A stretch of 64,000 nucleotides of DNA from Fusarium oxysporum f. sp. lycopersici 4287 (GCF_000149955.1 NC_030992.1:2128978-2192977); one strand, 5' to 3'. Numbered from the stretch's first letter, positions 12,151 to 24,900 are shown. Program-made: numbers and translations. The notes: generated by a model not told the origin, from the letters alone.

Positions 12151-13264
12151 TTGACTACTAGAACTCTACCTACACCAACACTTCTATCGCATTGCGCCCA
12201 TGCGACTCAACAATCCATGAACAAATCGGCAATATGGCGCAATGCGCCTGCTTCACCCCTATCCCGGCAACTATATCGCGCGCAATGCCATCGAAGCTTC
12301 GCTTGCAGCACTTACCTCGGACGTGAACATGATCCGAGGATAAAGGCGTTGGGCAGGGAAATATCTGACGACTATGCGATAATAAGAGAAAAATACGGTG
12401 CCGCATCTGATCCCACTGTGTGAGGTTATCTTGCTAATACGTTTGGTGATAGAGACTCCAAAATACCCTATCGTCCTCGCCCACGGCCTCTTCGGCTTCG
12501 CTGAACTCCGTCTCTCTCCATACTTTCCAGCTGTCGAATACTGGCATGGCATTCGAGATGCCCTCACTGCACAAGGCGCCACCGTCTTGACGCCCACTGT
12601 GCCTCCATCATCCTCTATTGCCGATCGCGCTACTGCTCTCCGCTCCGCCCTTGAAGCCCTCGCTCCAATGCCCCAAGCCGTCACAATTGTCGCACACAGC
12701 ATGGGTGGTCTTGATACTCGATACATGCTTTCACACCTCGCTCCGCTCCCAGTCCGCGTTGCGGCTGTGGTTACCGTTGCAACGCCGCACCGAGGAAGCG
12801 CATTTGCAGACTACCTCCTTGATGAAGAAGTCTCACCACTGCACCATTACTTGCCTCAACTTTATCAGACATTTGAAAAAGCTGGCCTCGGTACAGCAGC
12901 GTTCTCGCAGTTGACGAGACGCTACATGGCTGAAGAGTTCAATCCGAGCACGCCGGATCAACCAGACGTGCGGTACTTTTCGTACGGAGCGGCAGTGGAG
13001 CGGCCGGCGCTGCTGAGTCCATTTCGGCACCCGCACGCCGTCATGACACAGGCCGAGGGACCCAACGATGGACTTGTCAGTGTGGAGAGCAGCCACTGGG
13101 GCACATACAAAGGCACGCTCCTTGGAGTGAGCCACTTGGATCTGATAAACTGGTCCAATCGTGTTAGTTGGACAGTCCGGGAGTGGATGGGGATCAAGAG
13201 GAATTTCAATGCTATTGCATTCTATCTTGACATAGCAGATATGCTAGCCAAAGAGGGTTACTGA
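12151..13264 (+). CDS. Triacylglycerol lipase / alpha-beta hydrolase, bacterial family I type
   Basis: Predicted serine lipase of 352 residues. Two exons, 12151-12397 and 12453-13264, join over a 55-nt intron (weak GTGCCG donor, GCTAATAC branch, GATAG acceptor). Total length divides by three and gives the junction YETPKYPIVLAHG. Motifs: oxyanion region LAHGLFGF near residue 90; nucleophile elbow AHSMGG with Ser165; acid Asp288 in NDGLVSVESSHWG; His310 in GVSHLD. The NDGLV and HLD motifs match bacterial lipase family I; Ala before His-Ser is as in Bacillus-type lipases. Residues 1-60 are Arg/Ser-rich with few acids and a CHRSF segment, resembling a mitochondrial presequence, so no secretion signal is apparent. 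A second ATG at 12217 is an alternative start. Confidence 0.85.
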
Positions 13265-13842
13265 TACAGTATCCTCTGGTCTGCATCATGGCATGTATGA
13301 GTATTCTACGACACGCATTCCTGAAATCTTAGAGATGGGATACACATGTAAAAGTAACTGTCATAATAGACATGAAATCAGTAGGCGCCTCTTCAGGTTA
13401 AGCGTTTCATGATGCTGGAGTTTGTTTCTGGAATGAGATTTCGAGTAGATGATTATTGTTGATTGCTTCAAACGAGTAGGTATCAGTAGCATTAGAAGAT
13501 AGAATACAGCCACCTTGCCGCGAACACTCGACGAGAACCCGCCCTCCAGCACATTTGTCCCACGAGATCCGGTGGTATGTAGGTATGTACAAAAGATTTG
13601 CCAGTCAACTCTGCTATCCGTAAGAGATTTCGTTGGCAGTTGATAAGCGAGGAATTGGTGAGGGACGTAACCGGCAACAGTTGACTGGAATACGGGGTCA
13701 CAGTCGGTCACCCGATGTGTCGCAGAAGGCACCTCGTCGTAACACCACATCTACCTGAGGCTCATAGTCCAAAGACGCTCATGACTATGCCTCAGGTTAC
13801 GCTCCACTCTCCTTAACGTCGGCCTCATCCGTATCAAACGGC
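13265..13842. other. Convergent 3' regions, no gene seen
   Basis: Lies between the 3' ends of the lipase gene and the small membrane-protein gene. Minus-strand open frames of 60-129 codons show no domain. Confidence 0.5.
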
Positions 13843-14092
13843 TTAGACGGTAGAGGCCTTGTTGGCCTTGCGAGCAATGGCCTTCCTGTAGAGGAAGAGG
13901 CTGAGAAGGCCAATGGCGACTATCCAGAAATTTAGCATAGTTACCAGACATCTTGGGTAAAAGACATGACATACCAACACCAACAATGCAAAAGACGACA
14001 ATAACACCAGGCTCCTTGGCGGCCCAGTTTTGACGCTTGGCAAGCTGGTGGACGACCTCGTCGCGGGTCATGAGAGACTTGATGGCGGCCAT
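13843..14092 (-). CDS. 64-residue single-pass membrane protein, unknown function
   Basis: Exon 1 is 13975-14092 and exon 2 is 13843-13919. The 55-nt intron at 13920-13974 has a strong GTATGT donor, a CTATG/TAAAT stretch and a GATAG acceptor. The joined product is 64 residues: a polar N-terminus of about 28 residues with LAKRQNWAAKEPG, one hydrophobic segment at about 30-50 interrupted by the splice junction (VGV/VAIGLL), then a basic tail ending in KASTV. The basic tail suggests the C-terminus stays on the cytosolic or matrix side. The start codon sits in an ACAATGGCC context. The precise closing of a membrane helix across the splice site argues that it is real. No family was recognised. Confidence 0.72.
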
Positions 14093-17000
14093 TGTGTCTG
14101 GAGTGGAGAGATTGCTAAGGAAGACATGTTAGCAAACGAGTATTTTCTTGGCTCCGCGCCGCGATAAAGCGGCCATAGGCAGACAGCCCACGCTTCACAA
14201 ATTCTCGTCCTTTTCCACTGAGCGACACTGTCGCACCAATTCAAATGGGTTATGGCGGCGATGTCGTTCAATTGAGCAGCATAGGAGCGAGTCCAGAGCG
14301 ATTCATCCAGGAAATGTTCTGACGGAATTCTTGGCAAATGTCACTGAAGACGCTGACGCCGGCATTTGCGCTAGGATTGCGACGACGTGCATGACTCCAG
14401 AACTGAGTAGACGGCCATTACACAGGAATTGGCTTGACTATCGAGACGTACAATGGGCCCGGAGGCGGACGAGAAGAGCGAAAGAAGAGCAGCGTGACTG
14501 TGAGTAAGGAATTGACCTACCTTTGCGATCTTGGAGGGTGATGAAGAAGCAGCAAGTGAATCTGGTCGCGAAGGCGGGCTCTTCTGTGGTTTTGTTGATC
14601 AGCTATCTGACACCAAAAGTCACCCAAGAGCTGTGAAAAGTGGAGAAAACAGCGTCACGACCCGCGAGGAATCAGACTTTGTACCAAACGAGGGAAAGGA
14701 TTCTGTACGTAAAATGGGTCCAGATCCCGGGCAACACCAGCTAAGAGAGGTCAAGGCGAGCGAGCAGGGTCTCTTTCAGTGGTTGCTTGGGTCCATAGCG
14801 TTAGTGGATACAAGCCCCAGGGGGGTGATCTCATCGTGGGAGAGCAGTGAGGTGTGGTGCGACTGAGGCCAGGCTTCGAGGAGGCACCAGGTGATGCCCA
14901 TCAGGTACCTATCCTATCTCGAGACTCTGAGGCTTTTTGTGCATTGTACAATACTACCAAAGTCCAAGTACAAGATTTGATACAGGATTTGACGCCCCCC
15001 GAGTGCCCCGGATGAGGTGGATTTCCATGGAGGTGGTGATGATGATGCTCCAATCCAGAGACCAGGGGCTGGGTTACAAAGTGGGACTTACAAAGACGAC
15101 AGGCTCTGTCTGCTAGGAACAAAACAAAAACAGAGCAATTGTCACTGACAAGGATGCAGATCGATTGGAATTTTGCTGATATGGGCGTGTCTGAGAGGCC
15201 GAAAGAAGGGAGTTTTTGAGGTGCGAAAAGGAGTATGTAGTTGTACCTAGGACGATGCTGGGGTGGACAAGAGAAGAGAGATGAAAGACGAGATATTCCA
15301 ATCTGTCTTTGGGAAGCTTCGCTGATGGTGAGAAAAGATAGGTACACCCATGACGACGGGAGTGTAGGCAATGGCAAGGGCCAGGTAATGGAGCTGAAGT
15401 AGCAACTTCCCAACTTACAACGAGGGATATTCCAGGCAACACCTCTTTCTCTGTTACAGCTACGAAATTTAATTGACTGACTGTCATTCATAGCAATCAA
15501 TAATCGCTCACTCAATTGACTTTTTATCTAAATCGACGCAACCCATACCTCATTACGAGGTAGCTTCCATGTCACCAGATTACAAAGACCCGATGCTCAT
15601 ACCACTCAATGCTTGGTCAATTCCGCTCTCCACGAACGGGCCGCCTATACAGGGACGCTAGTCCCGGTGCAAGGTACGAGCGGAGATACACGATGAGTCT
15701 GTACTGCTCATCAACATTGCCGCGGGATAAAAAAAACTGCTGGAACACACCAAGAAAACAGCTCGCCTTGACCAATGCGCAACTCGGAACACGGCAACTG
15801 AAGAAACGGTGCGGTGAGATTGTCAATCGCCCATGTGGGGAGGTCGAGGCTCTATACCACTTGCGTCCATTCATTCATGGGTTCCACAGCCAGCGAGCAA
15901 AGCTCGAGGTTTTGAATATGACAGTCTACACACGGTATAGTGCTGCTTTCCCACCAACAACTTGCGCGAATTTACTTCTCCAATATAGGGAGGCAATTGC
16001 CCATGGAAGGCTGTCAACTCCGTCCCGTCGGCTGCAACGGAATCGATTTAAACGGGTACCGCCTCCATCCATCACAGCAAGCCCATCTCTGGTAGGACGA
16101 TGGGTATCATGCACGAGAGATTGCGCGAAGTCTCCGAAATGACGACAAATTCAGTATCCAGCCTCGTGCCGTTCCTGGACGGTTCTCGTAAAGGGTCGGT
16201 TTACCCTTCTGCATTGTTGTTTTTCTTATTTTCAGCCTCTGTTTAATTACATGAGTTATGGGAGATTATGCTTTGCCAACTTGATCAACATCTGTGTCTC
16301 GGCAGCTCTTGAGTGACCAATCAAACAAATGCGCAAAGCTTAGCGCAGGCTGTTGTCTTCATGATATTGCATGAGCCATCGCCAAGCTTCCAAATACATA
16401 TTGCCCTTAGAATGTGCTTCAGGCCTGTTGCTTCTTGTGATCATACTCTGTTATCAGGCTCCGACGGATAGCGGCCTCGGGCACGCCGCCGCTCTACAAG
16501 GACTTCTCAGTCACTCTCATTTTCACCTTGTTACCTGGGCTTGCTAGGCTCCATCCGAAGGGGAGATCCTCCAAAAAACAACTCTCCACATCTTTTCCCC
16601 GAATCTCCACAATTACATGCGACACTGTGCAAGCTAAAAGCTTTGCTTGACCTGACATGCAAGGATCCAGCGACCGAGTCTGAAATCAAGCCTTATCGAC
16701 CCAGTTTCAATGCCGGGAAGAAGCATGCATCCTTTGTTTCCGGCGCTATCCACGAACTTGCGACCGACTGTCATTCAACAACCAACGTACCGGAGAAGAT
16801 CTTGAGATGAAAGAGGTTGTCAACACCAAGATCCACGATCAACATTTGTCGCCATCCACAAACAAAGTCTCATCCTGCTAACTTCTAACGACTCTGGATA
16901 ACACAACATGGGTTTACTGCTGCATGGCATGGGTCTGCTAGCATCATGAGAGAGCGCTGGGCTGCCGGCTTGGCGTGGAAAGTGGAGAGTCGGCATCCCA

Positions 17001-19102
17001 TGGCTGACCACTGAAAGCATACGGATTGGTGCCACTGCAAGCCTCGAAACTCTCTCAATGGACATCAGTTCGCTTTTCCATGTCCGATATGGTTTATTCA
17101 CAGGCAGGATTGTGAGCTGGTACTCGTTGGATTCAGAAGTCAGAAGTCCAGGCCCGGAGTTCTCTCAATTGAAATCCCGGCTGGAAGTCCCGGAGACGAG
17201 GGATAAAACGGCTATGCCTGCAAGGTTTCGCGCCCTAGTTGCCGACTTGTGGCCGGGACACCTCGCTATCACCGGGAGTTCACCCCAGCGCGACAACCGC
17301 CTACATTAGTAGTGTGATGAGGTCATAGGCCATTAGTACGTAAACTTGAAGGAGAGCGCCTTTACGAAATATCATGCTTATCTACGGCTGTAAGTGAGAG
17401 CCTCTACACGGCAACAATTCGCCTGCCTGGCTCGAACTGAAAACCCTTACCAGCCTGGCGAGGTTTTGCTATTACCGTTATGTGAGTACAGCCGTGGCTG
17501 GGTAGGCAGACCTTTACGCCTCGAAACATACATAGTACATTGAGGCATCCCCAGCGGCCGGAGCCGAGCTTGGCCAACAGCCTGAGGAAATGGTACAAAT
17601 ATCACGGCAGGCCAAGATATCGAGTTTGGAGAAACACGGATGCGGTCACGGTGGTCCGGGGGCTTTTGTATCTGCTGGGGGTTCGGCATGCCTTCTAGCC
17701 TTCCATAAACGAGAATGTTACGAAATACCGACCCTGCGTACGACGCCAAGCTAGGAACGAATCCGCGGAAGTATGGGGTGCGTAATTAGTGGTATATCGT
17801 CACCAATGAACCCGACTATGGGACTTCGGCCAGGCAACATCGAATGGGTTAATGGCTTTATAGTGTCAGGCGCTGTCGAGGTCCGAATGTATCATTTTGG
17901 GGGCGGTCAGTGTTTCCACTGGATGATCGACACTTTCCTCTGGGGTTGACCAACATTGAGCACCGGAAATCCATGCGCATGTAGTTGTTCTCCGCCTAGG
18001 AAATCATGATAAACCTGTAAATAAGTCGCCCTGAAGTTGCTCTGCTTGTTGTTTTCTGTGAGCGACTCCAGATGTATGATAGCCAATCTTGTCGATGATG
18101 AGACAAATGTTCACTCGCATGGCAAGGCTTGCTTGACGATATTTGTAGCCCAGGCGTATTGATTTTCTGATATGCTCAGCCTTTGACAATAACTATCCTG
18201 AATACCTAGTGGTAAGTTCTTATGAAACTTTATTTTTCTGTCAGACACGGTAAGCAACACCTTTACTTTGCATACTACATTTTAAAGCCCGATGCTGGTA
18301 ATCAGCACACACGGTGTTGTGCGAGGTCGCCTATTGTTAAAGTGTTCCATCAACAGATCTCTGGCCTATCCATGCATGCATCACTCCTCGTCAGACTATT
18401 GGGTAACACCAAGATTGAATAGTTGGGCTTTGGCCCAGATTGGCATTTAGTGGTCGTAGCTAGAGTTTCCTCAATTACTTCGTGAAGATTGTCTAATTCT
18501 TACTGACGACGTGAGATAAGATATTGGTATAGGGTAGTCAGTGTATTATTCGGAGGACTATCGCTTCATTCTTATGGGTCCATCAACACTAATACAGGAC
18601 TAACAGCTGACCACAATAGAACCTAGGAGATGTAACATCTTGATCACTTGGCCTTGTCCCACACGTGTCTGACACCCTTGATAAGAGCCATGAAAGGGGA
18701 TACAGCGGATTCGGCGATGTTAGTCCTTTCATAAGAACACTCCTCACTGCGCCATTTTCCTTTGCTAGTTCTTTCGACCTTCTGTTTCAATAGTCCAGAA
18801 TTATTTCTCACCTCGGGCGACTCGAATGCATCTTCTCAACTTAGATCGTCGTCATTGTTGATTGGGCCTTGCTCGCCAACCTTTCACTAATTGTCCTAAC
18901 CATTCCATTTCTGTATGCGCCCAATACTACGCATAGGCCGAGACCTTGGGATATACAGCCAACCTATCTAGGTACCTAACACCTACCACCACCCTGGTCT
19001 ATATAATCGCAAGTTCAAGATCGAATAGTGATAGTCGAGTGCCAAGTCAGCACCACCTAGAACCACGCGTATTGCCCATTTTAACGGTCGAACGCACGTG
19101 AG
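14093..19102. other. About 5 kb with no supported gene
   Basis: The longest gene-poor stretch here. The longest open frames (205 codons at 14901-15515 minus, 178 codons at 15609-16142 plus) have irregular composition and no recognised motif. The base composition is ordinary, so I see no RIP-like AT-rich relic and no terminal repeats. A palindromic CTAGGTACCTA element lies at 18968-18978. The region could hold long noncoding transcripts or lineage-specific genes that cannot be seen by eye. Confidence 0.5.
19095..19100. promoter_or_regulatory. E-box CACGTG next to MOT1 start codon
   Basis: CACGTG lies 3 bp before the transporter ATG, and a second copy is at 18662-18667. bHLH factors (Cbf1 or Pho4 types) bind this core. 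So close to the ATG it may instead be chance or leader sequence. Confidence 0.3.
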
Positions 19103-20491
19103 ATGGCACCTTCGTGGGCAAATGATTTACGGCGTCTCAACCGCAACAACTTTACGACTCTACAGACAGCGCCATGGGCTGAAATATCGGGGTCACTGGG
19201 TGATCTTGGCACCTTGCTGCCTTTGATGATTGCCTTGGCAGCACAAGGATCCATCGATTTGGGAAGTACACTGGTGTTCACGGGCTTGTTCAATATCCTC
19301 ACTGGCGTATTCTATGGTATTCCTTTACCTGTTCAGCCCATGAAGGTGAGTATCCGAGCAACACATTCGTGTCAAATTACAACAAGGCTTACCTCATGTG
19401 TTACTGTATAGGCTATTGCCTCGGCAGCCATCCAGAATGGCTCTCCTATGGGTGTCGTAACGGCTGCAGGCCAATGGGTTGGTGCTGCCGTACTCATCAT
19501 GAGTGTTACAGGTCTCCTGAAGGGGGTTGTCCGTGTTGTACCACTCCCAGTAGTAAAGGGTATTCAGTTGGGAGCAGGCCTCTCGTTGATTCTCGGCGCC
19601 GGATCTTCTCTGCTTCAGCCTCTGCACTGGGGCCATCCAGCTCTTGATAACCGTGTGTGGGCTTTGATCGCTTTCCTCGTTCTAATCGGCACACAAAAGC
19701 TCTCCCGGTTCCCCTATGCTTTGCTCTTCTTTATACTAGCCCTTTTATTTGCCTTTATTCAGGTCGCTATTTCTCACGAAAGCCTCCCGTGGCTTTATGC
19801 TTGGCACCCTCGCTTTGTCATGCCGCACTGGGTCGGAAACGGTGATTCGCCTGCCCTGTGGATGGCCATCGGACAACTGCCTCTGACCACACTCAACTCT
19901 ATCATCGCCGTCAGTGCACTGTCCCAGGATCTTCTACCCGAACTTCCCACTCCCTCGGTGACATCAATCGGAATCAGCGTTGCGCTGATGAACTTGAGCA
20001 GCACCTGGTTCGGAAGTATGCCTGTCTGCCATGGTGCCGGGGGATTGGCCGCCCAATATCGCTTCGGAGCTCGAAGCGGCTCCAGCATCGTCGTATTGGG
20101 AGCTTTCAAGCTAGTACTGGGGCTTATGTTTGGCGAAACTCTCGTAGATCTCTTGAAGCACTACCCCAAGAGTCTTCTTGGCATCATGGTGATAGCAGCT
20201 GGTCTCGAGCTCGCTAAGGTGGGCAACAGTCTCAACCAAGGAGCCACCGATTTATGGAACACGGCTGCAGGTCAGGGACTGCTTCGACAACGCGATCTTT
20301 CAGATGATGAACGTCTTGAGAGATGGACTGTCATGCTCATGACCACTGCTGGAATTCTCGCTTTCAGGAACGATGCTGTGGGGTTCTTTGCAGGCATGCT
20401 CTGCCATGGAGCGTATCGTCTTTCGGAACGATTGACAAAGCGATACTCTCACCGTACATTTTCAACTGAGCATGAGGCCCTGCTTCACTGA
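19103..20491 (+). CDS. MOT1-type molybdate transporter (sulfate-transporter superfamily)
   Basis: High-affinity molybdate uptake protein by homology to plant and algal MOT1; molybdate feeds molybdenum cofactor for enzymes such as nitrate reductase. Two exons, 19103-19345 and 19412-20491, join over a 66-nt intron (GTGAGT...GTATAG) for 440 residues. Both MOT1 signatures are visible: GSLGDLGTLLPL near residue 30, with helix LVFTGLFNILTG, and PLPVQPMKAIAS exactly across the splice junction. About ten hydrophobic segments follow. A second motif, SMPVCHGAGGLAAQYRFGAR, is the equivalent repeat in the C-terminal half. A hydrophilic loop lies near residues 380-395. There is no STAS domain, as expected for this branch. 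The start is the first ATG and leaves a short cytosolic N-terminus. Confidence 0.9.
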
Positions 20492-21921
20492 ACTTTCGGC
20501 GCTTTCACTGTATGCTACGAAGACCCTATGAATACGCATTTCGCATGGCGTTTTGTTTCTTCTCGGACGATATGGGTATCAACTTTGGGTGGTCGTCTTT
20601 TCTTTTCTCGGTATGAGAACATCAAAGGATAGTCTGCATCGTAGAAACTATATGTTAGCATCCAATATCGAAAATGTCCTTAGAGTTTGTTATGTGGTGT
20701 TCGATTTGATGGGCGTATTTTGACCATACATTGCTATAGCATTATTCATGTTAGTTGATGATAAGCCTTGCTCTGAATATTTTGTGAAAACGTGAGTCTC
20801 GATAGGCTTCTCAATATACTCGTCATGCATTGCACAGAGTGAAGGTAGAATATAACATGGCTACCTAGTTTCTGAATGTAACTCGCTGGGTTGTCATTTT
20901 TAAATGTTAACAAGTACTCCCGAGTGAGGGGCCACGCTTAATCGTTCAATTGAATGGTTTTAAGGAACCCGATCTGATTCGGAATAGGAACTTCATTATG
21001 CTCATCGAAATGCTTATGTGCAGATAGCTTCATTTACACCCTGAGCAACAGGGTAGGCTGGCGCAGTAAGGGAAAACGTAAAAGATTGCACTACTGGTCC
21101 CCAACTAAATTGTCATATACAGAATGAGAGTCCCCAGAAATGTCAAGTCAGGACGGTACGATATAACATGCTAGAATTGATAAGTCTTCGAACATAATAC
21201 AAGTCACTCAGAAGTGACAAAGTGGGGCTGGATCTGAGTGACATTGAAGATTGGATATTTTTTATGTTATTGAGGATTTGAGAAAATGAATAAGATCGGC
21301 TTTTGTTTACCTATGAAAGTTGAAGCATTGTTCCTAGAGATCTCTATTTTGGTTCCTGAACAATAAGGAATAAACCTACAACTCAGGTAGGTGGCTGACA
21401 GCGCGGGGAAAGAACTTGAGTACCACCATGTGTACCTTACTCAAGGGAAGATGCAGTAAGGTCTTTGCCTGAGGTAACACTTGCTTATCAGAGTCGTCTA
21501 CCTTACAAAGGTGATTTATGTCTTCTCTACCTGCCTCTTGTTAAAACAATATCGAAACTGGTTCCTTCAATCTTCGCACAAGTAAATGCCTGGGAAAGTG
21601 CAACCCAACAAGGTCATATTCGTGATTGCGACTTCCTGATTACCCAAAGCGTACTAGCGGCGCAAAACATCACGGTCAACCGCCAATCTAGCAAGTAAGA
21701 GGAGACTCGGGGTCCGTGAAGGAAGGAAGCCCCTCAGCTGACCTATCAAAACGTGCAGCCTAGCCCGCCCTGACCATCTCAGTTATCGCGGCTCAAAGGA
21801 CCCAGAAAGCCTCGCCCGCTTGAACCTTTTATTTTCCCCGTCTCCAGCCAACGGCGATACCTTCTGGATTACACCCTGAGGTGAGGGCGAAGTGACGAAG
21901 GAGCTGGTCGCACGAGCAGCG
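20492..21921. other. Intergenic: MOT1 3' region and Fhl1-like promoter/leader
   Basis: AT-rich between 20600 and 21400. A 78-codon open frame at 21465-21698 plus lies upstream of the forkhead gene and could be an upstream ORF if the leader is long. No independent support. Confidence 0.5.
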
Positions 21922-24900
21922 ATGACTTCGTCCATTGCTGGCCTGAATGGCCTGCAAAACAGCCTGGGTGCCGACAGAGATACCCAGGCTGTCGCATCCA
22001 GGACCGTGACAACGACATCAACAGAAACAGAAACAGAAACAAAAACACAAACACAAACACAAGCTGCGTCTTCACCAGCTGCGACGCCATCAAATGCGAC
22101 TCCCACCCCATCTGCGACAAAGATAAACGTGACTTCGCATTCACCGACGAGCAACGACGAAAACCGCGATTCAAAAGTTGCTGACCCGGCACCGGCCAAA
22201 CCCCCAGTCCCAGCGCCTTCTGCTTCTGCCTCAATTCAAACTTCAAGCTCAAATTCAAACGGAAACTCTGCTGGGGTTTCCTCCTCTTCGACTATGGCCA
22301 AGACCGTCGACGCTTCAAAGTCAACTTCCACATCCACTCCCGCGCCTCCCTCGACTGCCATCGTACCAACTGTATCTGCTTCTCCTCCAACAGTCTCATT
22401 AAATCCTTCACCCGAAGAACCTTCGGCTGCTCTTGCACCAAAGGCCGCAACCCCTAACCAAGAATCAGCATCTTCTGCCCCAGCGAAAGTGTCGGACTCT
22501 CGACCTTCACCATCTACGCCGCCCTCGACTCACGGCGTCCCGAGCGCTCCTGCCATAGCCGCTAATGCTACCACATCAACATCACAGCAACAGCTGGAGA
22601 TGCCATTGAATACCGCGGCCTCAGCTCATGTGAATGTTAAGTCTGGTGATCACACCATGCTTGACGCTTCTACCCCTCGCGATGCGGCTGCAACATTAAA
22701 CGTTGATCAAGCTCAACAATCTACACCCTTGCAGCTACAGATGCAGGCCGACAACTTGGGAGAACAGTTTGCGCCGTCGACTCCTTATGCTGCAGCATCG
22801 ATGCCCACCATCAACCAGCACGCTTACATGATGATGGCACTGGCTACAATGTCAGGGGCCGCGACAGCCATGTCACCACCTCCCACAGTCACACCAGCTC
22901 AGGTCACTTTGCCTAACCCGTTAGACGAGTCTTTCCAAGGCATCGCCCCGACAAATTCGACGCGCCAAACAGATTCCCACAAGGCTCTTGAATCCTTTGC
23001 ACGTATTGAATTTGCCGACAGCGTGTTTCAGATGACCACCTATGCTGTCATAATTGGACGAGATCAGCGTGCGCTGGAGCAAGCACGCCGTGACGAAAGA
23101 CGTGCCGAAGAGTATCGGCGACGTACTGAAGAGAACGTACACTTAGGTCTCCCGCCACCTTCCCCGATACACCCAGATCGAAGCAAGTTCAGCAAATCCT
23201 ATGTCAGTGAAGAGGGAGGTATGCTGGGTCCCGAATCAGATACTGGGGAAAACCCCCGACCAACAAAAAGGCGTAAGACGAGTACACAGGGGTCATCACA
23301 GCACGACTTGGATGAAGCGGCAGCACAAGCTCAGGAAAACATGATTTCTAACCGACAATATGTTTCTCATACGCCTGGTGCTGCAGCAGTTGATTTGGGC
23401 TCTCTGCGTCCCTCGCCATACCATGTTCCGTTCATTGGTATTCACTCACCGGGTCCAAACATTGCTTCCAAGACGAAAGCAATTTCCCGGGAGCATTTGA
23501 AGATCGCATACAATCAAGACATGGGTGTCTTTGAAGCTATACCCCTTCATAAGAATGGGTTCTTCTGTGAGGATGTGCACTACAATCGCGAAAAGCTCGT
23601 CCTGCGATGCGGCGATCGATTGCAAATCAAAGACGTCGACTTCCGATTTCTCATCAATGGAGTTGAGAGGGGCCGAACGGGTGCCGAGGAGGATATCGAG
23701 GAAGAACCCGTCATGGCCCTCAAAAAGCGACACGCCCAAGGCGGAAAAGAGATGAGTTTCGATTTTGAGTCTGCACATGGTAACGGCGAAATTCAGGACA
23801 CGAGCGATGAGTTGTCTGATGTGGCCAGCCCACCTGAGTCTCCTGACTTTGGTGACGGCGATGAAGATGAGGCTGAGGCAGAAGCAGAAGCTGAGGAGCC
23901 AGCAGCCATCCAAACAGTGGAGACAGTCCAAGAAAAGGAGGCCAAGGCTGAAGCTGATATGGAAGAGGAGGCAGATGGTGAAATGGATGCGGAAATGGAC
24001 ATGGACATGGACATGGATATGGACATGGATATCGATGACATGACAATTGCAGGAGCAGAATCCGGATTGAAGCATGAGGGCATGCTTGATCCCCATCAAG
24101 GACATTTGATGCCTCAGATACCCAAAAAGAGGGGGCCTGGCAGGCCACCCAAGAATGGCATTATGTCGAAACGAGAGCAGCGGCTGCTGAAGAAGCAACA
24201 GCAAGAGATGGCCAAGAAGACCTTGCCACAGGCGCCTCCAGTAGAGCCGCCAATCAAACGTAAGGTCGGACGGCCCCGAAAACATCCTTTGCCGGAAGGA
24301 TCCTCGGAGAGACCAGAAAAACGCAAGTACAAACCTCGCAAGCCTCGGGAGGACGGTGCTGAAGGTTCAGATGCAGAGAGGCGAGCAAGAGAAAAGAAGG
24401 AGAAAAAAGCTCGACCAAAATCCCCTCCCTTGGAGCTCAAGATCGAGGACTACACCGAAGAACAGCTCCAAAAGCCGAACAAGAACTATGGTGTGCTTAT
24501 CGACGAAACGCTTACCGCGGCTGGACCGGACGGCCTTACGCTCAAACAGATTTACAAGCGCATTTGTCAGAGATATCCCTGGTTCTACTTCCATACAGAA
24601 ACGAAAGGCTGGGAAAGTAGTGTGCGTCATAATCTTATTGGAAATGAGGCTTTCAGAAAAGATGAGACTACGAACCTTTGGTCTCGTGTTCCAGGTGTTG
24701 AACTGGATGCTGGTAAGAAGAGAAAAGCCTCGTCACCAGATCGTGCAGCAACACACGCGTATGGTCAATATCCAGCTCCGTATGCCTATAATGCCCAGCA
24801 TATGGCACCTGGAGCTCCTGGCTACCCCCCTGGCCAGGCACCTCCTGGTTATCATATGCCAACATATACGGCACAGCAAACACAGCCAGGGCGGCCAGCG

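Noticed and set aside
14901..15515. 205-codon minus-strand ORF
   Set aside because: Cys/His/Ser-rich mix without a motif; overlapped by another frame of 125 codons on the same strand.
15609..16142. 178-codon plus-strand ORF in the gene-poor stretch
   Set aside because: Irregular composition, no domain, overlapping minus-strand frames and no supportive splice or start context; an ORF of this length can arise by chance.
17420..17470. tRNA-like B-box string (minus-strand GTTCGAGCC)
   Set aside because: Flanking bases do not form the T-arm or acceptor stem.
23446..24285. 280-codon ORF antisense to the Fhl1-like gene
   Set aside because: Mirror of the codon bias and repeats of the sense gene; hydrophobic His/Leu runs come from reading the acidic repeats backwards.
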